DNA of 37,815 nucleotides, taken from Magnetovibrio sp. GTDB lineage: Bacteria > Pseudomonadota > Alphaproteobacteria > Rhodospirillales > Magnetovibrionaceae. The stretch covers positions 1 to 37,815 of the forward strand of contig JAPHSY010000027.1 in NCBI GenBank assembly GCA_026196495.1. The letters are read 5' to 3'. This document shows, piece by piece, positions 18,301 through 26,481 of this stretch. Position 1 is the first letter of the stretch; each line of letters opens with the position of its first letter. The notes under the pieces are model-generated. The model had not been told where the DNA came from. It saw nothing but the letters and a program-made list of their open reading frames with translations, and did not search any database. The translations under genes were made by a program, and so were the position numbers.

Positions 18301-19235
18301 AACCCTTGCCGTTTGAAAAAGTACCATCCAAAACGTCACGCGATTTCTTGAAAATGCGCGAAGACGGGTCCTGTGTGCCGATCATCCATCCCGTACAGCA
18401 AGCAGAAATGAAGCTTGTGGACCTGAAGCAAAATGGTGCGCGCCAAAAGGCTGTGTTCTATTTCCCGGGCTGTGGCTGTGAACGTTTGTTTAGCCACGTG
18501 TCCTTGGCGACCTTGGCCATGTTGACGGCGCAAGGTGTTCAGGTGGTGTTGCCGCCAGGCCAGCTTTGTTGTGGCTTCCCGCAAGCGAGTGCAGGTGATG
18601 CGGCCTTGGGTCGTTCAATCACCATGAAAAACCGCGTCTTGTTCCACCGTGTAGCGAATATCTTGGGTTATCTCGATATCCAAGAGGTAATTATTTCGTG
18701 CGGCACTTGCCACAAGCAGTTGACCCAATATGCTTTTGATCAAATCTTCCCGGGATCGCGTTTGTTGGATATTCACGAGTACCTTTATGAAAAAGACGTG
18801 AAGATAACATCGCCCGAAGGTGAAGGCGGTTACTTGTTCCACGATCCGTGTCACACACCGTTCTCTTTTCATCAACCGCTAGAGGTCGCAGAGGCATTGC
18901 TGAATAAGCCCGTGACATTGACAGAGCGTTGCTGTGGTGAATCCGGTACCTTTGCGGTGAACCGCCCGGATATCTCGACCCAAGTGAAGTTTTCGAAATC
19001 GAAATCCCTGGCTTTGTCGGGTGAAGAGAACCAAAAGATTACAGGCGCTGTGCCTCAGAAGGTTCTGACCGCGTGCCCATCTTGTATGCAGGGGCTGTCA
19101 CGCTATGAAGCCGAAGGCATGCCGGAGGCCGAGTTTATGGTAGTCGAAATGGCCCGCCAGATGCTGGGTGAAAACTGGCAAAAAGATTTCTTGAAATTGA
19201 TGAACGACGGCGGTGTTGAATACGTTGTTCTGTAA
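15354..19235 (+). CDS. DUF3683 FAD-binding oxidoreductase with Fe-S and CCG domains (D-2-hydroxyacid dehydrogenase type)
   Basis: 1293 residues, a large fusion of the GlcD/Dld flavoprotein and GlcF-like Fe-S types. Order: DUF3683-like N-terminus (about 1-145), FAD-binding PCMH domain (about 155-370, PRGGGTGYTGSAVPL and DPTSQNSSTIGGNIAMNAGG), FAD-oxidase C-terminal domain (to about 790, with LHMHAGDGNVHTNIP and GEHGIGLTKFNYL), two [4Fe-4S] motifs (CLRCGKCKEVCS near 812, CTICNKCATPCP near 875), then two CCG domains (CGCER, CCGFPQASAGD, SCGTCHKQ; DPCHTPF, CCGESG, CPSCMQG). Such proteins oxidise D-lactate, glycolate or similar 2-hydroxyacids and pass electrons to the quinone pool. The substrate here is not determinable. 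It has no transmembrane segment, a weak ribosome binding site, and ends just before a strong terminator. Confidence 0.88.
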   Translation: MRIREIPYNYTSYSDREIIIRLLGEEMWDVLNQLRSQRRTGRSARMLFEVLGDIWIVRRNPFVQDDLLLNPDRYQALKHAMNRRLSQIHERAAGNELVLQLAGRTKEAVEEFLSWLSSQKALRNKVEKRFAKHTRRDHIDFSGEARVAHVTDATDWRVEYPLVVLVPGTEMEIAPLIKESIDLGLTVIPRGGGTGYTGSAVPLYADTMVLNTEKLDFIDPVEWREIPGQDKPVATVRVGAGAVTKRVSEAAEKADSIFAVDPTSQNSSTIGGNIAMNAGGKKAVMWGTTLDNLLSWRMVSPDADWLEVTRLDHNMGKIHDQPEAHFEVKRFAPDGVTPKGEVKVITLKAEEIRKPGLGKDVTNKVLGGLPGVQKEGCDGLVTSAVFVLHPKPQHIRTLCMEFYGQDLGSAVPAIVETLDYLKATPGAACAGLEHLDQRYIRAVGYSPKSMRDEMPKMVLVADIVGDEEATVVEASEHIVKLTQEREGEGFIATKPEARARFWSDRSRTAAIAAHTNAFKINEDVVIPLPRMAEYSEGVERLNIEQSISNKIRLVEAVESYLEEGSYVDVLPKEFTSGGVNSQIVAVKKEASLKLLEKVAARWSAIMDNLDGLAESCTELPHYSPTPGEMPEDWKGQTIERLMLRNDIRISYRNEVERPLKNIWAGDLWTDMRDAMDGIHKDIRSSRLFIALHMHAGDGNVHTNIPVNSNDYAMLHEAERLVDRIMDLAQDLGGVISGEHGIGLTKFNYLEPEKVEAFKQYKAKVDPNGIFNRGKLLPESMHHEAYTPSLRLVQQEALILKESALEVLNDMTRHCLRCGKCKEVCSTHVPGANLLYSPRNKILSLGLIIEAFLYEEQTHRGLSKHHVDVLNDVADHCTICNKCATPCPVNIDFGEVTVQMREILLARGEKQTALGAKLAMAFLSTNNTQAIRLARSGFIRAGYAGQKLGHKVAKYTGMLSGDPEPAATTGGTGAIAQLQHMLRKPLPFEKVPSKTSRDFLKMREDGSCVPIIHPVQQAEMKLVDLKQNGARQKAVFYFPGCGCERLFSHVSLATLAMLTAQGVQVVLPPGQLCCGFPQASAGDAALGRSITMKNRVLFHRVANILGYLDIQEVIISCGTCHKQLTQYAFDQIFPGSRLLDIHEYLYEKDVKITSPEGEGGYLFHDPCHTPFSFHQPLEVAEALLNKPVTLTERCCGESGTFAVNRPDISTQVKFSKSKSLALSGEENQKITGAVPQKVLTACPSCMQGLSRYEAEGMPEAEFMVVEMARQMLGENWQKDFLKLMNDGGVEYVVL

Positions 19236-19249
19236 ACATGAATCAGATA

Positions 19250-19291
19250 TAAAAAAAGAGGCACCTCTTTTTCGGCGGTGCCTCTTTTTTT
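19250..19291. terminator. Bidirectional rho-independent terminator
   Basis: AAAAAAAGAGGCACC and GGTGCCTCTTTTTTT pair perfectly around an 11-base loop (19266-19276). It lies between the stop of the forward oxidoreductase gene and the stop of the reverse helicase gene, and has T-tracts in both directions. Confidence 0.93.
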
Positions 19292-19292
19292 A

Positions 19293-21311
19293 TTAGGTGC
19301 CTTTGGGCTGCTTGCGCTTCAAAGGACGGGAGCCGGGCTTGCCGCCGGGACCTTTTGAGAAAGGCTTGCCACTTGGTTTGCCGCTCTTTTTGATCGTTGT
19401 TTTGTCTTTGGGTTTATAAGACTTCTTTTTTGGCTTGCCTTTGCCCTTACCCTTTTTATCCCAGGGCTTGTCGTCGCCTTTATGATCAGAACGCGGTGGC
19501 TTGTCGGCAAACTCAGCCGGGTCATAACGCCCACCTTCAACACGGTCATCAGATTTCTTGTCGAATTTCTTTTTGAACTTGTCTTTGAACGGACGTTTGC
19601 CTTTGTTGCCGTCACGGTCATAAGGCTTTTTGCGACCAAAGGGTTTTTCGTGAGTTTCCTTCGGTGCTTCGGGCATGCCGGGCAAACGGTCTACTGTGAT
19701 CGTCTTTTCAACTTTGCGTGACGGACCGATGGCTTCCATGAACTTATCAGCCGCATCCTTGGCCAGTTCCACATGGGTTTCGTTTTGGTGAATGCGGATC
19801 GATCCAATTTCACGTTTGGTGACATGGCCTGCACGACATAACATCGGCAATAACCAGCGTGGTTCTGCGGTGTGCTTACGACCAACAGAAAGGGAGAACC
19901 ACACGCCATCTTCAAAGTCGGAGCGATTTCCTTTCGAGCCACGGTCACCGCGGTCACCGCGGTCTCCACGGTTTTCGCGGTCATCACGCGGTGTTGGACC
20001 GCGATCAATCAGTTCTTCTGCTGCGGGTTGACCTGCACGGTGTAAGCGTAAGAATGCAACAGCCATTTGTTCTGGGCTGAATTTTTTCAGCAGCTCTTGA
20101 GCATCTGTGATTTCTGTATCGTTCAATGGATCGCTGAGACGGCTGTCGCTTAACAGACGTTCTTTGTCCTTCTCAGCAATCTCATCAACGGACGGGGGCT
20201 TTGCCCATTCCGCGGTGACTTTGGCGTTTTGCAACAAGCGCTCGGTACGCTTGCGCCAGTTATAGGGCACGATCAAAGCACTGACGCCTTTACGCCCTGC
20301 ACGCCCGGTACGACCACTGCGGTGCAAAAGACCTTCGCGGCCTTTGGGCACATCTGCGTGGATAACCAGTTCCAAGTTGGGTAGGTCAATGCCACGTGCC
20401 GCGACATCGGTGGCAACACAAACACGTGCACGCCCGTCACGCATGGCTTGCAGCGCATGGGATCGTTCGTTCTGGCTCAACTCACCGGACAGGGCCACAA
20501 CGGAAAAACCGCGATTGTTCAAGCGGCTGGTCATGTGGTTCACGGTGGCGCGGGTGGCGCAGAAAACGATGGAGTTTTTAGCTTCGTAGAAACGCAGTAC
20601 ATTGATGATGGCGTTTTCACGATCATTGGGGGCTACGGTCAAGGCACGATATTCAATATCGTGGTGCTGTTCTTTTTCTGCTTGGGTCGTTACACGCACA
20701 GCGTTGCGTTGATAGCGTTTTGCCAAGTTGGCAATGGTGCGCGGCACAGTCGCCGAAAACATCAAGGTGCGGCGATCTTCGGGTGCGGCGTCAAGGATGT
20801 ATTCCAAGTCATCGCGAAAACCCAAATCCAACATTTCATCGGCTTCATCAAGGACCACAGCTTTAAAGCCAGAGGTGTCGAGTGATCCGCGTTCGATGTG
20901 GTCACGCAAACGACCGGGTGTGCCAACAACAATGTGGGCCCCGCGGTCCAAATTACGTCGTTCTTGGCGCATGTCCATGCCACCGACACATGATGTCACT
21001 TGGGCACCTGTTTCGGCGTATAGCCATTCCAATTCGCGTTTAACCTGCAAGGCCAGCTCACGGGTTGGAGCCACGGCTAATGCCAGCGGTGCGTCTGAAC
21101 GGCCAAAGCGTTCTTCGCCATCCAACAGGGTGGGGGCTAATGCAATGCCAAAGGCCACTGTTTTGCCGGAACCTGTTTGTGCAGATACAAGTGCGTCGGC
21201 GTCTACCAGCTCGGGGGCCAGGACGGCTTCTTGCACGGGGGTCAATTGGGTGTAGCCGCGATTGCTCAATGCTTGGCCCAGCGCCGGGATGACGCCTTCA
21301 AATTCTGTCAT
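19293..21311 (-). CDS. DEAD-box ATP-dependent RNA helicase
   Basis: 672 residues from the ATG at 21311 (MTEFEGVIPAL). A longer frame upstream starts with residues atypical of the family, so I prefer this start. Helicase core (about 1-370): Q-motif GYTQLTPVQ, Walker A AQTGSGKT, PTREL, DEAD in VLDEADEMLDLGF, SAT in FSATVP, and HRSGRTGR. A linker with GDRGDRGDRG repeats follows (encoded by near-identical 9-base units around 19941-19970), then a DbpA-type RNA-binding domain (WFSLSVGRKHTAEPRWLLPM, about 460-535). The last 130 residues are a disordered Lys/Gly/Pro-rich tail. This is the CsdA/DeaD arrangement, associated with ribosome assembly and cold-shock RNA unwinding. It is monocistronic. Confidence 0.92.
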   Translation of the reverse strand: MTEFEGVIPALGQALSNRGYTQLTPVQEAVLAPELVDADALVSAQTGSGKTVAFGIALAPTLLDGEERFGRSDAPLALAVAPTRELALQVKRELEWLYAETGAQVTSCVGGMDMRQERRNLDRGAHIVVGTPGRLRDHIERGSLDTSGFKAVVLDEADEMLDLGFRDDLEYILDAAPEDRRTLMFSATVPRTIANLAKRYQRNAVRVTTQAEKEQHHDIEYRALTVAPNDRENAIINVLRFYEAKNSIVFCATRATVNHMTSRLNNRGFSVVALSGELSQNERSHALQAMRDGRARVCVATDVAARGIDLPNLELVIHADVPKGREGLLHRSGRTGRAGRKGVSALIVPYNWRKRTERLLQNAKVTAEWAKPPSVDEIAEKDKERLLSDSRLSDPLNDTEITDAQELLKKFSPEQMAVAFLRLHRAGQPAAEELIDRGPTPRDDRENRGDRGDRGDRGSKGNRSDFEDGVWFSLSVGRKHTAEPRWLLPMLCRAGHVTKREIGSIRIHQNETHVELAKDAADKFMEAIGPSRKVEKTITVDRLPGMPEAPKETHEKPFGRKKPYDRDGNKGKRPFKDKFKKKFDKKSDDRVEGGRYDPAEFADKPPRSDHKGDDKPWDKKGKGKGKPKKKSYKPKDKTTIKKSGKPSGKPFSKGPGGKPGSRPLKRKQPKGT

Positions 21312-21519
21312 GTCATGTCTTTCTGAGTAAGGGCTGAACCCTGAAGTTTCGCGCTGTTGTTTTTGCGCGTGCCGCGATCCATGCGCGGATGAATACTGTG
21401 AGGTGTGTTGTATAGAGCCAAACACTAGGCGTAAAGGGAATAAAGTGCCTTTGTCCCCTTTCATTTTGGGGGATTAAGCTTACATCTTTATCACTGTAAA
21501 TTGTGAGAAGGGTTAGATG

Positions 21520-21957
21520 ATGAGCACAGGCCAAGGACAGCCGGAACCAGAGATTATACCACCAGGGGCAAAATCTAGCGCTGAAACGGACTATGCCACT
21601 GGTTTTGAAAGCGTTTCCAGCGCCATGACCCATCCTCTAACCATGCCGCGCATTGCTTATGGCTTGTTTGCGGTGGCAGCCATTAGTGGTTTTCCCATGT
21701 TGATCGGTTTGATAGTTGCCTATATCGCCCGCGGGGAAGCCCCAGAATGGCTGAAAGGACATTACACCTTCTTGATCCATACATTTTGGGGCGGATTGCT
21801 GCTGATTTTGGTTGGCGTGATCACATGGGTTGTCGGTGTGGGTATGCTTTTGCTGTGGGTTTTGCCGCTGTGGTATGTCATCCGAATCGTGCGCGGATGG
21901 ATATTGTTGGAAAATCGCCAAGAAGTCCCCAATCCGCAAAGCCTTCTGTTTGGCTAA
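21520..21957 (+). CDS. DUF4870-like small membrane protein
   Basis: 145 residues. Start chosen at the second of two adjacent ATGs, 7 bases after GAAGG (the first, at 21517, is only 4 bases away). A polar N-terminus of about 40 residues is followed by three hydrophobic segments (GLFAVAAISGFPMLIGLIVA, a middle one at FWGGLLLILVGVITWVVGV, and LLWVLPLWYVIRIVRGW) with HYTFLIHTFW between the first two. This matches DUF4870-like or related uncharacterised membrane proteins with a conserved final RGW and an NP tail. Function unknown. It starts about 200 bases from the helicase ATG on the opposite strand and 98 bases before the transporter gene, with which it may share a transcript. Confidence 0.65.
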   Translation: MSTGQGQPEPEIIPPGAKSSAETDYATGFESVSSAMTHPLTMPRIAYGLFAVAAISGFPMLIGLIVAYIARGEAPEWLKGHYTFLIHTFWGGLLLILVGVITWVVGVGMLLLWVLPLWYVIRIVRGWILLENRQEVPNPQSLLFG

Positions 21958-22054
21958 GTAACTGATTTCCTCTTGTCTTTTTGTGTCTGTGCGTAAAGAT
22001 TATGTATGGGCATGATGCGTTGGGGGACGTCTAAGAAAGGCCAAAGGGAATAAT

Positions 22055-24007
22055 ATGCACGCCAGTGCCACCGCCGCAGCAGACTTTCAGATGTGGATGA
22101 CATTTTTTGTCATCGTCACAGCCTTTGCGCTATATGCCTGGGAAAAGATTGCCATTGAGGTTACAAGCCTGGGCGTTTTGTGCGTCTTGATGGTGTTTTT
22201 TTACATCTACCCCATTGCGGGGACCACCAGCCACGGTGGAACTGTGGCGAATGTCCTGTCTGCCGAAGTTCTGTTATCCGGTTTTTCCAATTCTGCTTTG
22301 ATTACCGTTTTGGCGTTGCTGGTCATTGGTCAGGGGATGGTCCGCACGGGTGTATTGGACCTTGCAGCCCATGGTGTGTTGAAGTGCTGCGGCGGCACCA
22401 ATTGGCTGGCTATCTTTGCGGTGCTGTTTATTGCAACTGTGGTTAGCGGCTTTCTCAACAATATTCCGGTGGTGGTGATTTTCATCCCCATCATGCAGGC
22501 CTTGTCTGAACGCTTTGATATGTCGCCCAGCAAGCTGATGATGCCGTTGAGCTTTGCGGCGATCTTGGGCGGTATGACCACTTTGATCGGTTCGGGTTCG
22601 AACCTGTTGGTGAACTCGGCGCTGTTGGGGATTGATCAAAAGCCGTTCGACTTTTTTGATTTTACCATTCCAGGCCTAGTCTTGGCTGGGGTGGGCTTGG
22701 TCTATCTGTTGCTGATTGCACCGATGCTGTTGCCTGACCGTGAAGGCATGGCGGAAACTTTGGTGGGGGGCAAAACGGGTGGAAAGCAATACATTGCCCA
22801 GGTCACTGTGGGCAAATCATCGCACTTGGTCGACAAAAAAGCTGTCGGGGGCATTTTTCCGGCGTTGGGCAATATGACTCTTCGTATGGTGCAACGTGAT
22901 GAAGAAGCCATCTTGCCGCCGTTTGAAGATTACCAAGCACGCGCGGGTGATGTTTTGGTGGTGGCGGCAACACGTAAAGAAATTCAAGAAGCCCTGGCGC
23001 GCGATCCTGAAGGCTTATATCCCGATTTGGAAGAAGCCGGTGCTGGTGCTGTTCCGCATCGTGGTGGACATACGTTCCAAGAAATGGATGAAAGTGAAGG
23101 CAACTATGATGATGGCGAATTGGATGATTCCGGTACGCCATGGCATGGCGGTGAACGGGTGCTGGCTGAAGCCATGATACCGCCTGCGTCGCGCCTTATC
23201 GGCCAAACCCTGCCGCAAGTCGGGTTTCGATTTAAGACCCATTGCATTGTGTTGGGTGTCCAACGTCGTTCGCGCATGATCCGTACGCGCCTGACCGATA
23301 TTCGTCTGCAAGCTGGTGACGTGTTGCTGGTCCAAGGTCGCCCTGCAGATGTAAACGCATTGCGCACCAACCAAGATGTTCTATTGATCGAATGGTCGGC
23401 GTCTGAGCTGCCCGCCCACCACCACGCCAAACGTGCGGGTACAGTGTTGTTATCGGTGGTGGTGTTGGCGGCAACGGGAACAATCCCGATTGTCATTGCG
23501 GGTTTAAGCGGTGCTGCGGCGATGGTGGCATTGGGGGTTTTAAATGTGCGCCAAGCGTTCCGGGCCGTAGATACCAAAATCCTCACCATGATTCCGGCGG
23601 CATTGGCCATGGGTGCCGCAATGCATGCTACAGGTGGCGCCCATTTTGTTGCTGATTTGGTGATGGGTATGTTTGATGGTGCAGGGCCGTGGATGGTGCT
23701 GTCGGTATTTTTTATCACCATGGTGGTGCTGACCAACGTTATCAGTTCCAAAGCCATGGCGGTGTTGTTTACGCCCATTGCGGTGGATTTGGCCATCAGC
23801 ATCAATGCACCGATTGAGGCCTTTGCCGTGGCAGTGGTGTTTGCGGCGAATTGTTCGTTTGCATCGCCCATCGGCTATCAAACCAATTTGTTGGTGATGG
23901 CACCGGGGCATTATCGCTTCATCGATTTTGCCCGCGCGGGTATTCCATTGATCTTGATCTTGTGGGGCGTATTTAGTTTCTTCGTGCCTTGGTATTACGG
24001 GATGTAG
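22055..24007 (+). CDS. SLC13/DASS-type permease with two RCK_C domains
   Basis: 650 residues. N-terminal membrane half (about 15-235: WEKIAIEVTSLGVLCVL, FLNNIPVVVIFIPIM, GGMTTLIGSGSNLLVNSALLG). Two soluble RCK_C/TrkA_C domains follow (about 245-310 and 370-450; each has a strand pair ending AGDVLVV or AGDVLLVQG), joined by an acidic linker with MDESEGNYDDGELDD. The C-terminal membrane half (465-650) ends with ITMVVLTNVISSKAMAVLFT and CSFASPIGYQTNLLV. The paired hairpin motifs with SNLLVN and YQTNLLV are typical of sodium-coupled anion carriers of the divalent-anion type; sulfate or dicarboxylates are likely substrates, not resolvable here. The RCK_C domains probably gate transport in response to a ligand. 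AAAGGGA precedes the ATG. The last 35 bases overlap the convergent DUF2784 gene. Confidence 0.88.
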   Translation: MHASATAAADFQMWMTFFVIVTAFALYAWEKIAIEVTSLGVLCVLMVFFYIYPIAGTTSHGGTVANVLSAEVLLSGFSNSALITVLALLVIGQGMVRTGVLDLAAHGVLKCCGGTNWLAIFAVLFIATVVSGFLNNIPVVVIFIPIMQALSERFDMSPSKLMMPLSFAAILGGMTTLIGSGSNLLVNSALLGIDQKPFDFFDFTIPGLVLAGVGLVYLLLIAPMLLPDREGMAETLVGGKTGGKQYIAQVTVGKSSHLVDKKAVGGIFPALGNMTLRMVQRDEEAILPPFEDYQARAGDVLVVAATRKEIQEALARDPEGLYPDLEEAGAGAVPHRGGHTFQEMDESEGNYDDGELDDSGTPWHGGERVLAEAMIPPASRLIGQTLPQVGFRFKTHCIVLGVQRRSRMIRTRLTDIRLQAGDVLLVQGRPADVNALRTNQDVLLIEWSASELPAHHHAKRAGTVLLSVVVLAATGTIPIVIAGLSGAAAMVALGVLNVRQAFRAVDTKILTMIPAALAMGAAMHATGGAHFVADLVMGMFDGAGPWMVLSVFFITMVVLTNVISSKAMAVLFTPIAVDLAISINAPIEAFAVAVVFAANCSFASPIGYQTNLLVMAPGHYRFIDFARAGIPLILILWGVFSFFVPWYYGM

Positions 24008-24395
24008 TGGGCGGATACTTCCAATACGTCCACACCACCAAAGCCGTGAACCCGGCATAGAGCATAACGAACACCCACAATGGAGCTTGGTAATAGAGCA
24101 GGCGGTCTAACCATGTGGCGATGAAGCCTTGCTCAAAGCCTTGTTCACCAGCCAGTCGCCTCAGCTTCGCTTCCCACAAAGTCAGTGGACACCATTCGCC
24201 CAATGCGGCGATCGACATAATGATGGCAATCAACCCCAGGTGAATGCGGCGAAACTTGATGCCGCGTGTCCACAACCAACCCAACCACCATCCGGCCAAA
24301 ATCAACACCTGTCCCCCCACCACGAACAAAACAATTGCGGCGTGGAGCAGGCCCAATACGTCTGCCCAAAAGGCATATGAAAAAGCGTATGTCAT
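23973..24395 (-). CDS. DUF2784 membrane protein
   Basis: 140 residues from the ATG at 24395 (MTYAFSYAFWADVLGLLH); a GTG six codons upstream is the alternative, and neither has a good ribosome binding site. Four hydrophobic stretches, with the DUF2784 hallmarks LHAAIVLFVVGGQVLILAG, FRRIHLGLI and GEWCPLTLWEAKLR, then FIATWLDRLLYY and a last helix VFVMLYAGFTALVVW. Function unknown. The 3' end overlaps the permease gene by 35 bases tail to tail. Confidence 0.75.
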   Translation of the reverse strand: MTYAFSYAFWADVLGLLHAAIVLFVVGGQVLILAGWWLGWLWTRGIKFRRIHLGLIAIIMSIAALGEWCPLTLWEAKLRRLAGEQGFEQGFIATWLDRLLYYQAPLWVFVMLYAGFTALVVWTYWKYPPTTSRNTKARRN

Positions 24396-24530
24396 CACGG
24401 CATAATGATACACGGATTTGCAATGGAGGCAGGGACATGAGTTGGGGAAGCAGACTAAATCTTAAGTGGAATTTTATGGAGATGCTCACCACATATGAAA
24501 GTGTGATGTTGTTTGATGGGAGTCCTTAGG

Positions 24531-25688
24531 ATGAACCTCAGCACCTACACTATTGATCTACAGCGGGGCTTTTTGCCCGTGCGGAATCCTTTGAAAACCT
24601 GTGGCATTGACGCCTTTGACAACACCGTTGGGGCGATGGCTTTGAATTTGCCCAAGGTGTTGCTTGATACCAAAATGCGCGATGTCATTGCGGACCTGCC
24701 GGAGTTCGCCATTGAAGAACTGATCCCCACTTTAGACCTTGAACAACGCGCCGTGATGATGCGGGCGTATAGCTACCTAACGCATGCGTATGTGTGGGGG
24801 GCAGGGGAACCGGCCATGGAGTTACCCCACAACATTGCCCGTCCGTTTGTGGCCCTTGCCAATCACTTGGGTCGCCCGCCGGTTTTGTCCTATGACAGTT
24901 ATGCTTTGCACAACTGGCGACTGCTGGATCCCAGTGGTCCCATTGAAGTCGGCAATATAGCGTTGATCCAGAATTTCCTCGGTGGTTTGGATGAGGAGTG
25001 GTTCATCTTGATCCATGTGGATATCGAAGCCAAAGCGGCCCCTGCTGTTGTGCAGATTCCAGAACTGCTGCTGGCACTTAAACGTGAAGATGCGGATGGT
25101 GTCTTAAAAGGCTTAGAGGTTATCGAACATGCCTTGGATGATATGCGCCAAACGATGGCGCGCATGACGGAGCATTGTGATCCCTACATCTATTACCAAC
25201 GGGTGCGCCCTTACATTCACGGTTGGAAAAACAACCCCGCTTTACCCGATGGTTTGATTTATCAAGGCGTGGACAACGAGCCAAAGTTTTACCGCGGTGA
25301 AACCGGTGCACAAAGCACCATCATCCCTCTATTCGATGCCGTGTTGGGGATTGATCATGAAGAAGATGAACTGCGGACCTACCTGATGGAAATGCGCGAC
25401 TATATGCCCACCGGGCACCGGGCATTTTTAGATTACGTTGAACGACAAGGCAGTGTGCGGGACTTCGTATCCGCCCAAGGTAAAGGTGTTTTACGGGGTG
25501 TCTACAATGCCTGTGTCAATCACATCGCCCAGTTCCGCGCCCTGCACTTGGAATTTGCTGCAAGCTATATCTATAGCCAAGCCGAACACGGCGACAATCC
25601 GGTGCATGTGGGTACGGGTGGAACACCATTTATGAAGTACCTCAAGAAACACCGGGATGAGAGTTCACGGCATTTGATTGGCGGATAA
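24531..25688 (+). CDS. Indoleamine 2,3-dioxygenase family heme protein
   Basis: 385 residues from the ATG at 24531, which has GGGAG 8 bases upstream; earlier in-frame ATG and TTG codons lack a ribosome binding site. The protein belongs to the IDO family, heme enzymes that open the indole ring of tryptophan to N-formylkynurenine with O2. Recognisable parts: YVWG near residue 87, GNIALIQNF (141-149), YRGETGAQSTIIPLFDAVLGI (from 254), YMPTGHRAFLDYV (291-303), the proximal heme-ligand histidine H339 in FRALHLEFAASYI, and the distal flexible GTGGTPFMKYLKKHRDES near the C-terminus. The length matches bacterial and fungal IDOs. No kynureninase or formamidase gene is nearby, so the downstream pathway is either elsewhere or absent, and the physiological substrate in bacteria is uncertain. 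Confidence 0.9.
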   Translation: MNLSTYTIDLQRGFLPVRNPLKTCGIDAFDNTVGAMALNLPKVLLDTKMRDVIADLPEFAIEELIPTLDLEQRAVMMRAYSYLTHAYVWGAGEPAMELPHNIARPFVALANHLGRPPVLSYDSYALHNWRLLDPSGPIEVGNIALIQNFLGGLDEEWFILIHVDIEAKAAPAVVQIPELLLALKREDADGVLKGLEVIEHALDDMRQTMARMTEHCDPYIYYQRVRPYIHGWKNNPALPDGLIYQGVDNEPKFYRGETGAQSTIIPLFDAVLGIDHEEDELRTYLMEMRDYMPTGHRAFLDYVERQGSVRDFVSAQGKGVLRGVYNACVNHIAQFRALHLEFAASYIYSQAEHGDNPVHVGTGGTPFMKYLKKHRDESSRHLIGG

Positions 25689-25689
25689 T

Positions 25690-25706
25690 ATCTGATATAA
25701 TCGGAT
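25690..25706 (+). promoter_or_regulatory. Palindromic operator over an extended -10 (parDE promoter)
   Basis: ATCTGATATAATCGGAT is an imperfect palindrome (outer six bases on each side pair in five positions). It contains TGATATAAT (25693-25701), an extended -10 element. It sits 23 bases before the ParD ATG, just past the end of the dioxygenase gene. ParD-type antitoxins usually bind such sites to repress their own operon; that is inferred here. Confidence 0.6.
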
Positions 25707-25729
25707 TGTGTTGATTTAAGGAGGCTGCA

Positions 25730-25975
25730 ATGGCTAAGTTTTCTATCACGATGTCTGATGATCTCGGTGACTATGTCCAAGATGAGATTGCCGAAAAACA
25801 CTATGATAACGTTAGTGAATACTTTCGCAGTCTTGTGCGTCGTGAACGCGAAAACCAAGAAGCCCACGCGCAATTGCGTGCCCTCATTGATGAAGGCCTG
25901 AAAAGCGGTATTAGCAATCAAACTGTTGATGACATCTGGGCTGAAGCGGTGAAGCTGGAAGCGGTCAGTGACTGA
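25730..25975 (+). CDS. parD: ParD-family antitoxin
   Basis: 81 residues. An N-terminal ribbon-helix-helix (MAKFSITMSDDLGDYVQDEI then YDNVSEYFRSLVRRERE) binds DNA as a dimer. The C-terminal part (LRALIDEGLKSGISNQTVDD and IWAEAV) is the toxin-embracing tail typical of ParD, with the common LxxLIxEGxxSG pattern. A strong AAGGAGG precedes the ATG at a good distance. It overlaps the toxin gene by 8 bases, so the two are translated together. It lies directly behind the dioxygenase gene. Confidence 0.9.
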   Translation: MAKFSITMSDDLGDYVQDEIAEKHYDNVSEYFRSLVRRERENQEAHAQLRALIDEGLKSGISNQTVDDIWAEAVKLEAVSD

Positions 25976-26261
25976 GTACCATCTCTCTCAATCAGCTCAA
26001 GGTGATTTGCTCGCCATAGCGCGATACACCGTCCGCCACTTTGGCGAAAAACAGGCGGTAACTTATCGGGATAGCTTTATGTCGTGCTTTGAAATGCTTG
26101 CTGATAATCCAAAACTAGGTCGAACCCACGACCATATTCGTTTGGGTTTGCGTAGCTTCGATCACAAAAGTCATACGGTCTATTATCTGGAAACGGACGT
26201 AGGCGTTTTGGTGGTCCGGGTGCTACATGAACGGCAAGAGCCGGGGCGCCATTTGGAATAA
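25968..26261 (+). CDS. parE: ParE/RelE-fold toxin
   Basis: 97 residues from GTG at 25968, inside the end of the antitoxin gene. Family features are YHLSQSAQGDLLAIARYTVRHFG (first strand and helical pair), CFEMLADNPKLGRTHDHIRLGLRSF, and the final strands HTVYYLETDVGVLVVRVLHERQEP. ParE toxins usually block DNA gyrase, whereas RelE relatives cleave mRNA. The arrangement with a ParD antitoxin and the LADNPxLGR pattern favour ParE. It appears intact. Confidence 0.88.
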   Translation: MTEYHLSQSAQGDLLAIARYTVRHFGEKQAVTYRDSFMSCFEMLADNPKLGRTHDHIRLGLRSFDHKSHTVYYLETDVGVLVVRVLHERQEPGRHLE

Positions 26262-26271
26262 AGGCATTTAT

Positions 26272-26481
26272 ATGAGCTTTCTTGCAAAGTATCCGATTGC
26301 TGCCTCATTTATATTTTTTGTTTTTATCACAGTAATAGCACGTTCTTTATTGCCTAATATTAGATGCGCTGATGTTTGGAAATCACCTTCTACAGGTATT
26401 TCAGGTGCGTGTTCACACCATGGTGGTGTAGATATATCATGGCAAAGCTTCACAGCGATTGTTTGCATTGGCCTTACATAG
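26272..26481 (+). CDS. Small membrane-anchored protein with a CSHHGGV motif
   Basis: 69 residues from the ATG at 26272, ten bases after the toxin stop, with AAGG upstream. One N-terminal hydrophobic helix (AASFIFFVFITVIARSLL) is followed by a short outer part with TGISGACSHHGGVD. The CSHHGGV motif occurs in small secreted DUF3761-type proteins, where the preceding part normally carries extra aromatic residues. A second hydrophobic patch ends the protein. It may be co-transcribed with parDE. Function unknown. Confidence 0.5.
   Translation: MSFLAKYPIAASFIFFVFITVIARSLLPNIRCADVWKSPSTGISGACSHHGGVDISWQSFTAIVCIGLT

Noticed and set aside
19941-19970. Short tandem repeats as a CRISPR or regulatory repeat
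   Set aside because: They are 9-base coding repeats for GDR units within the helicase linker.
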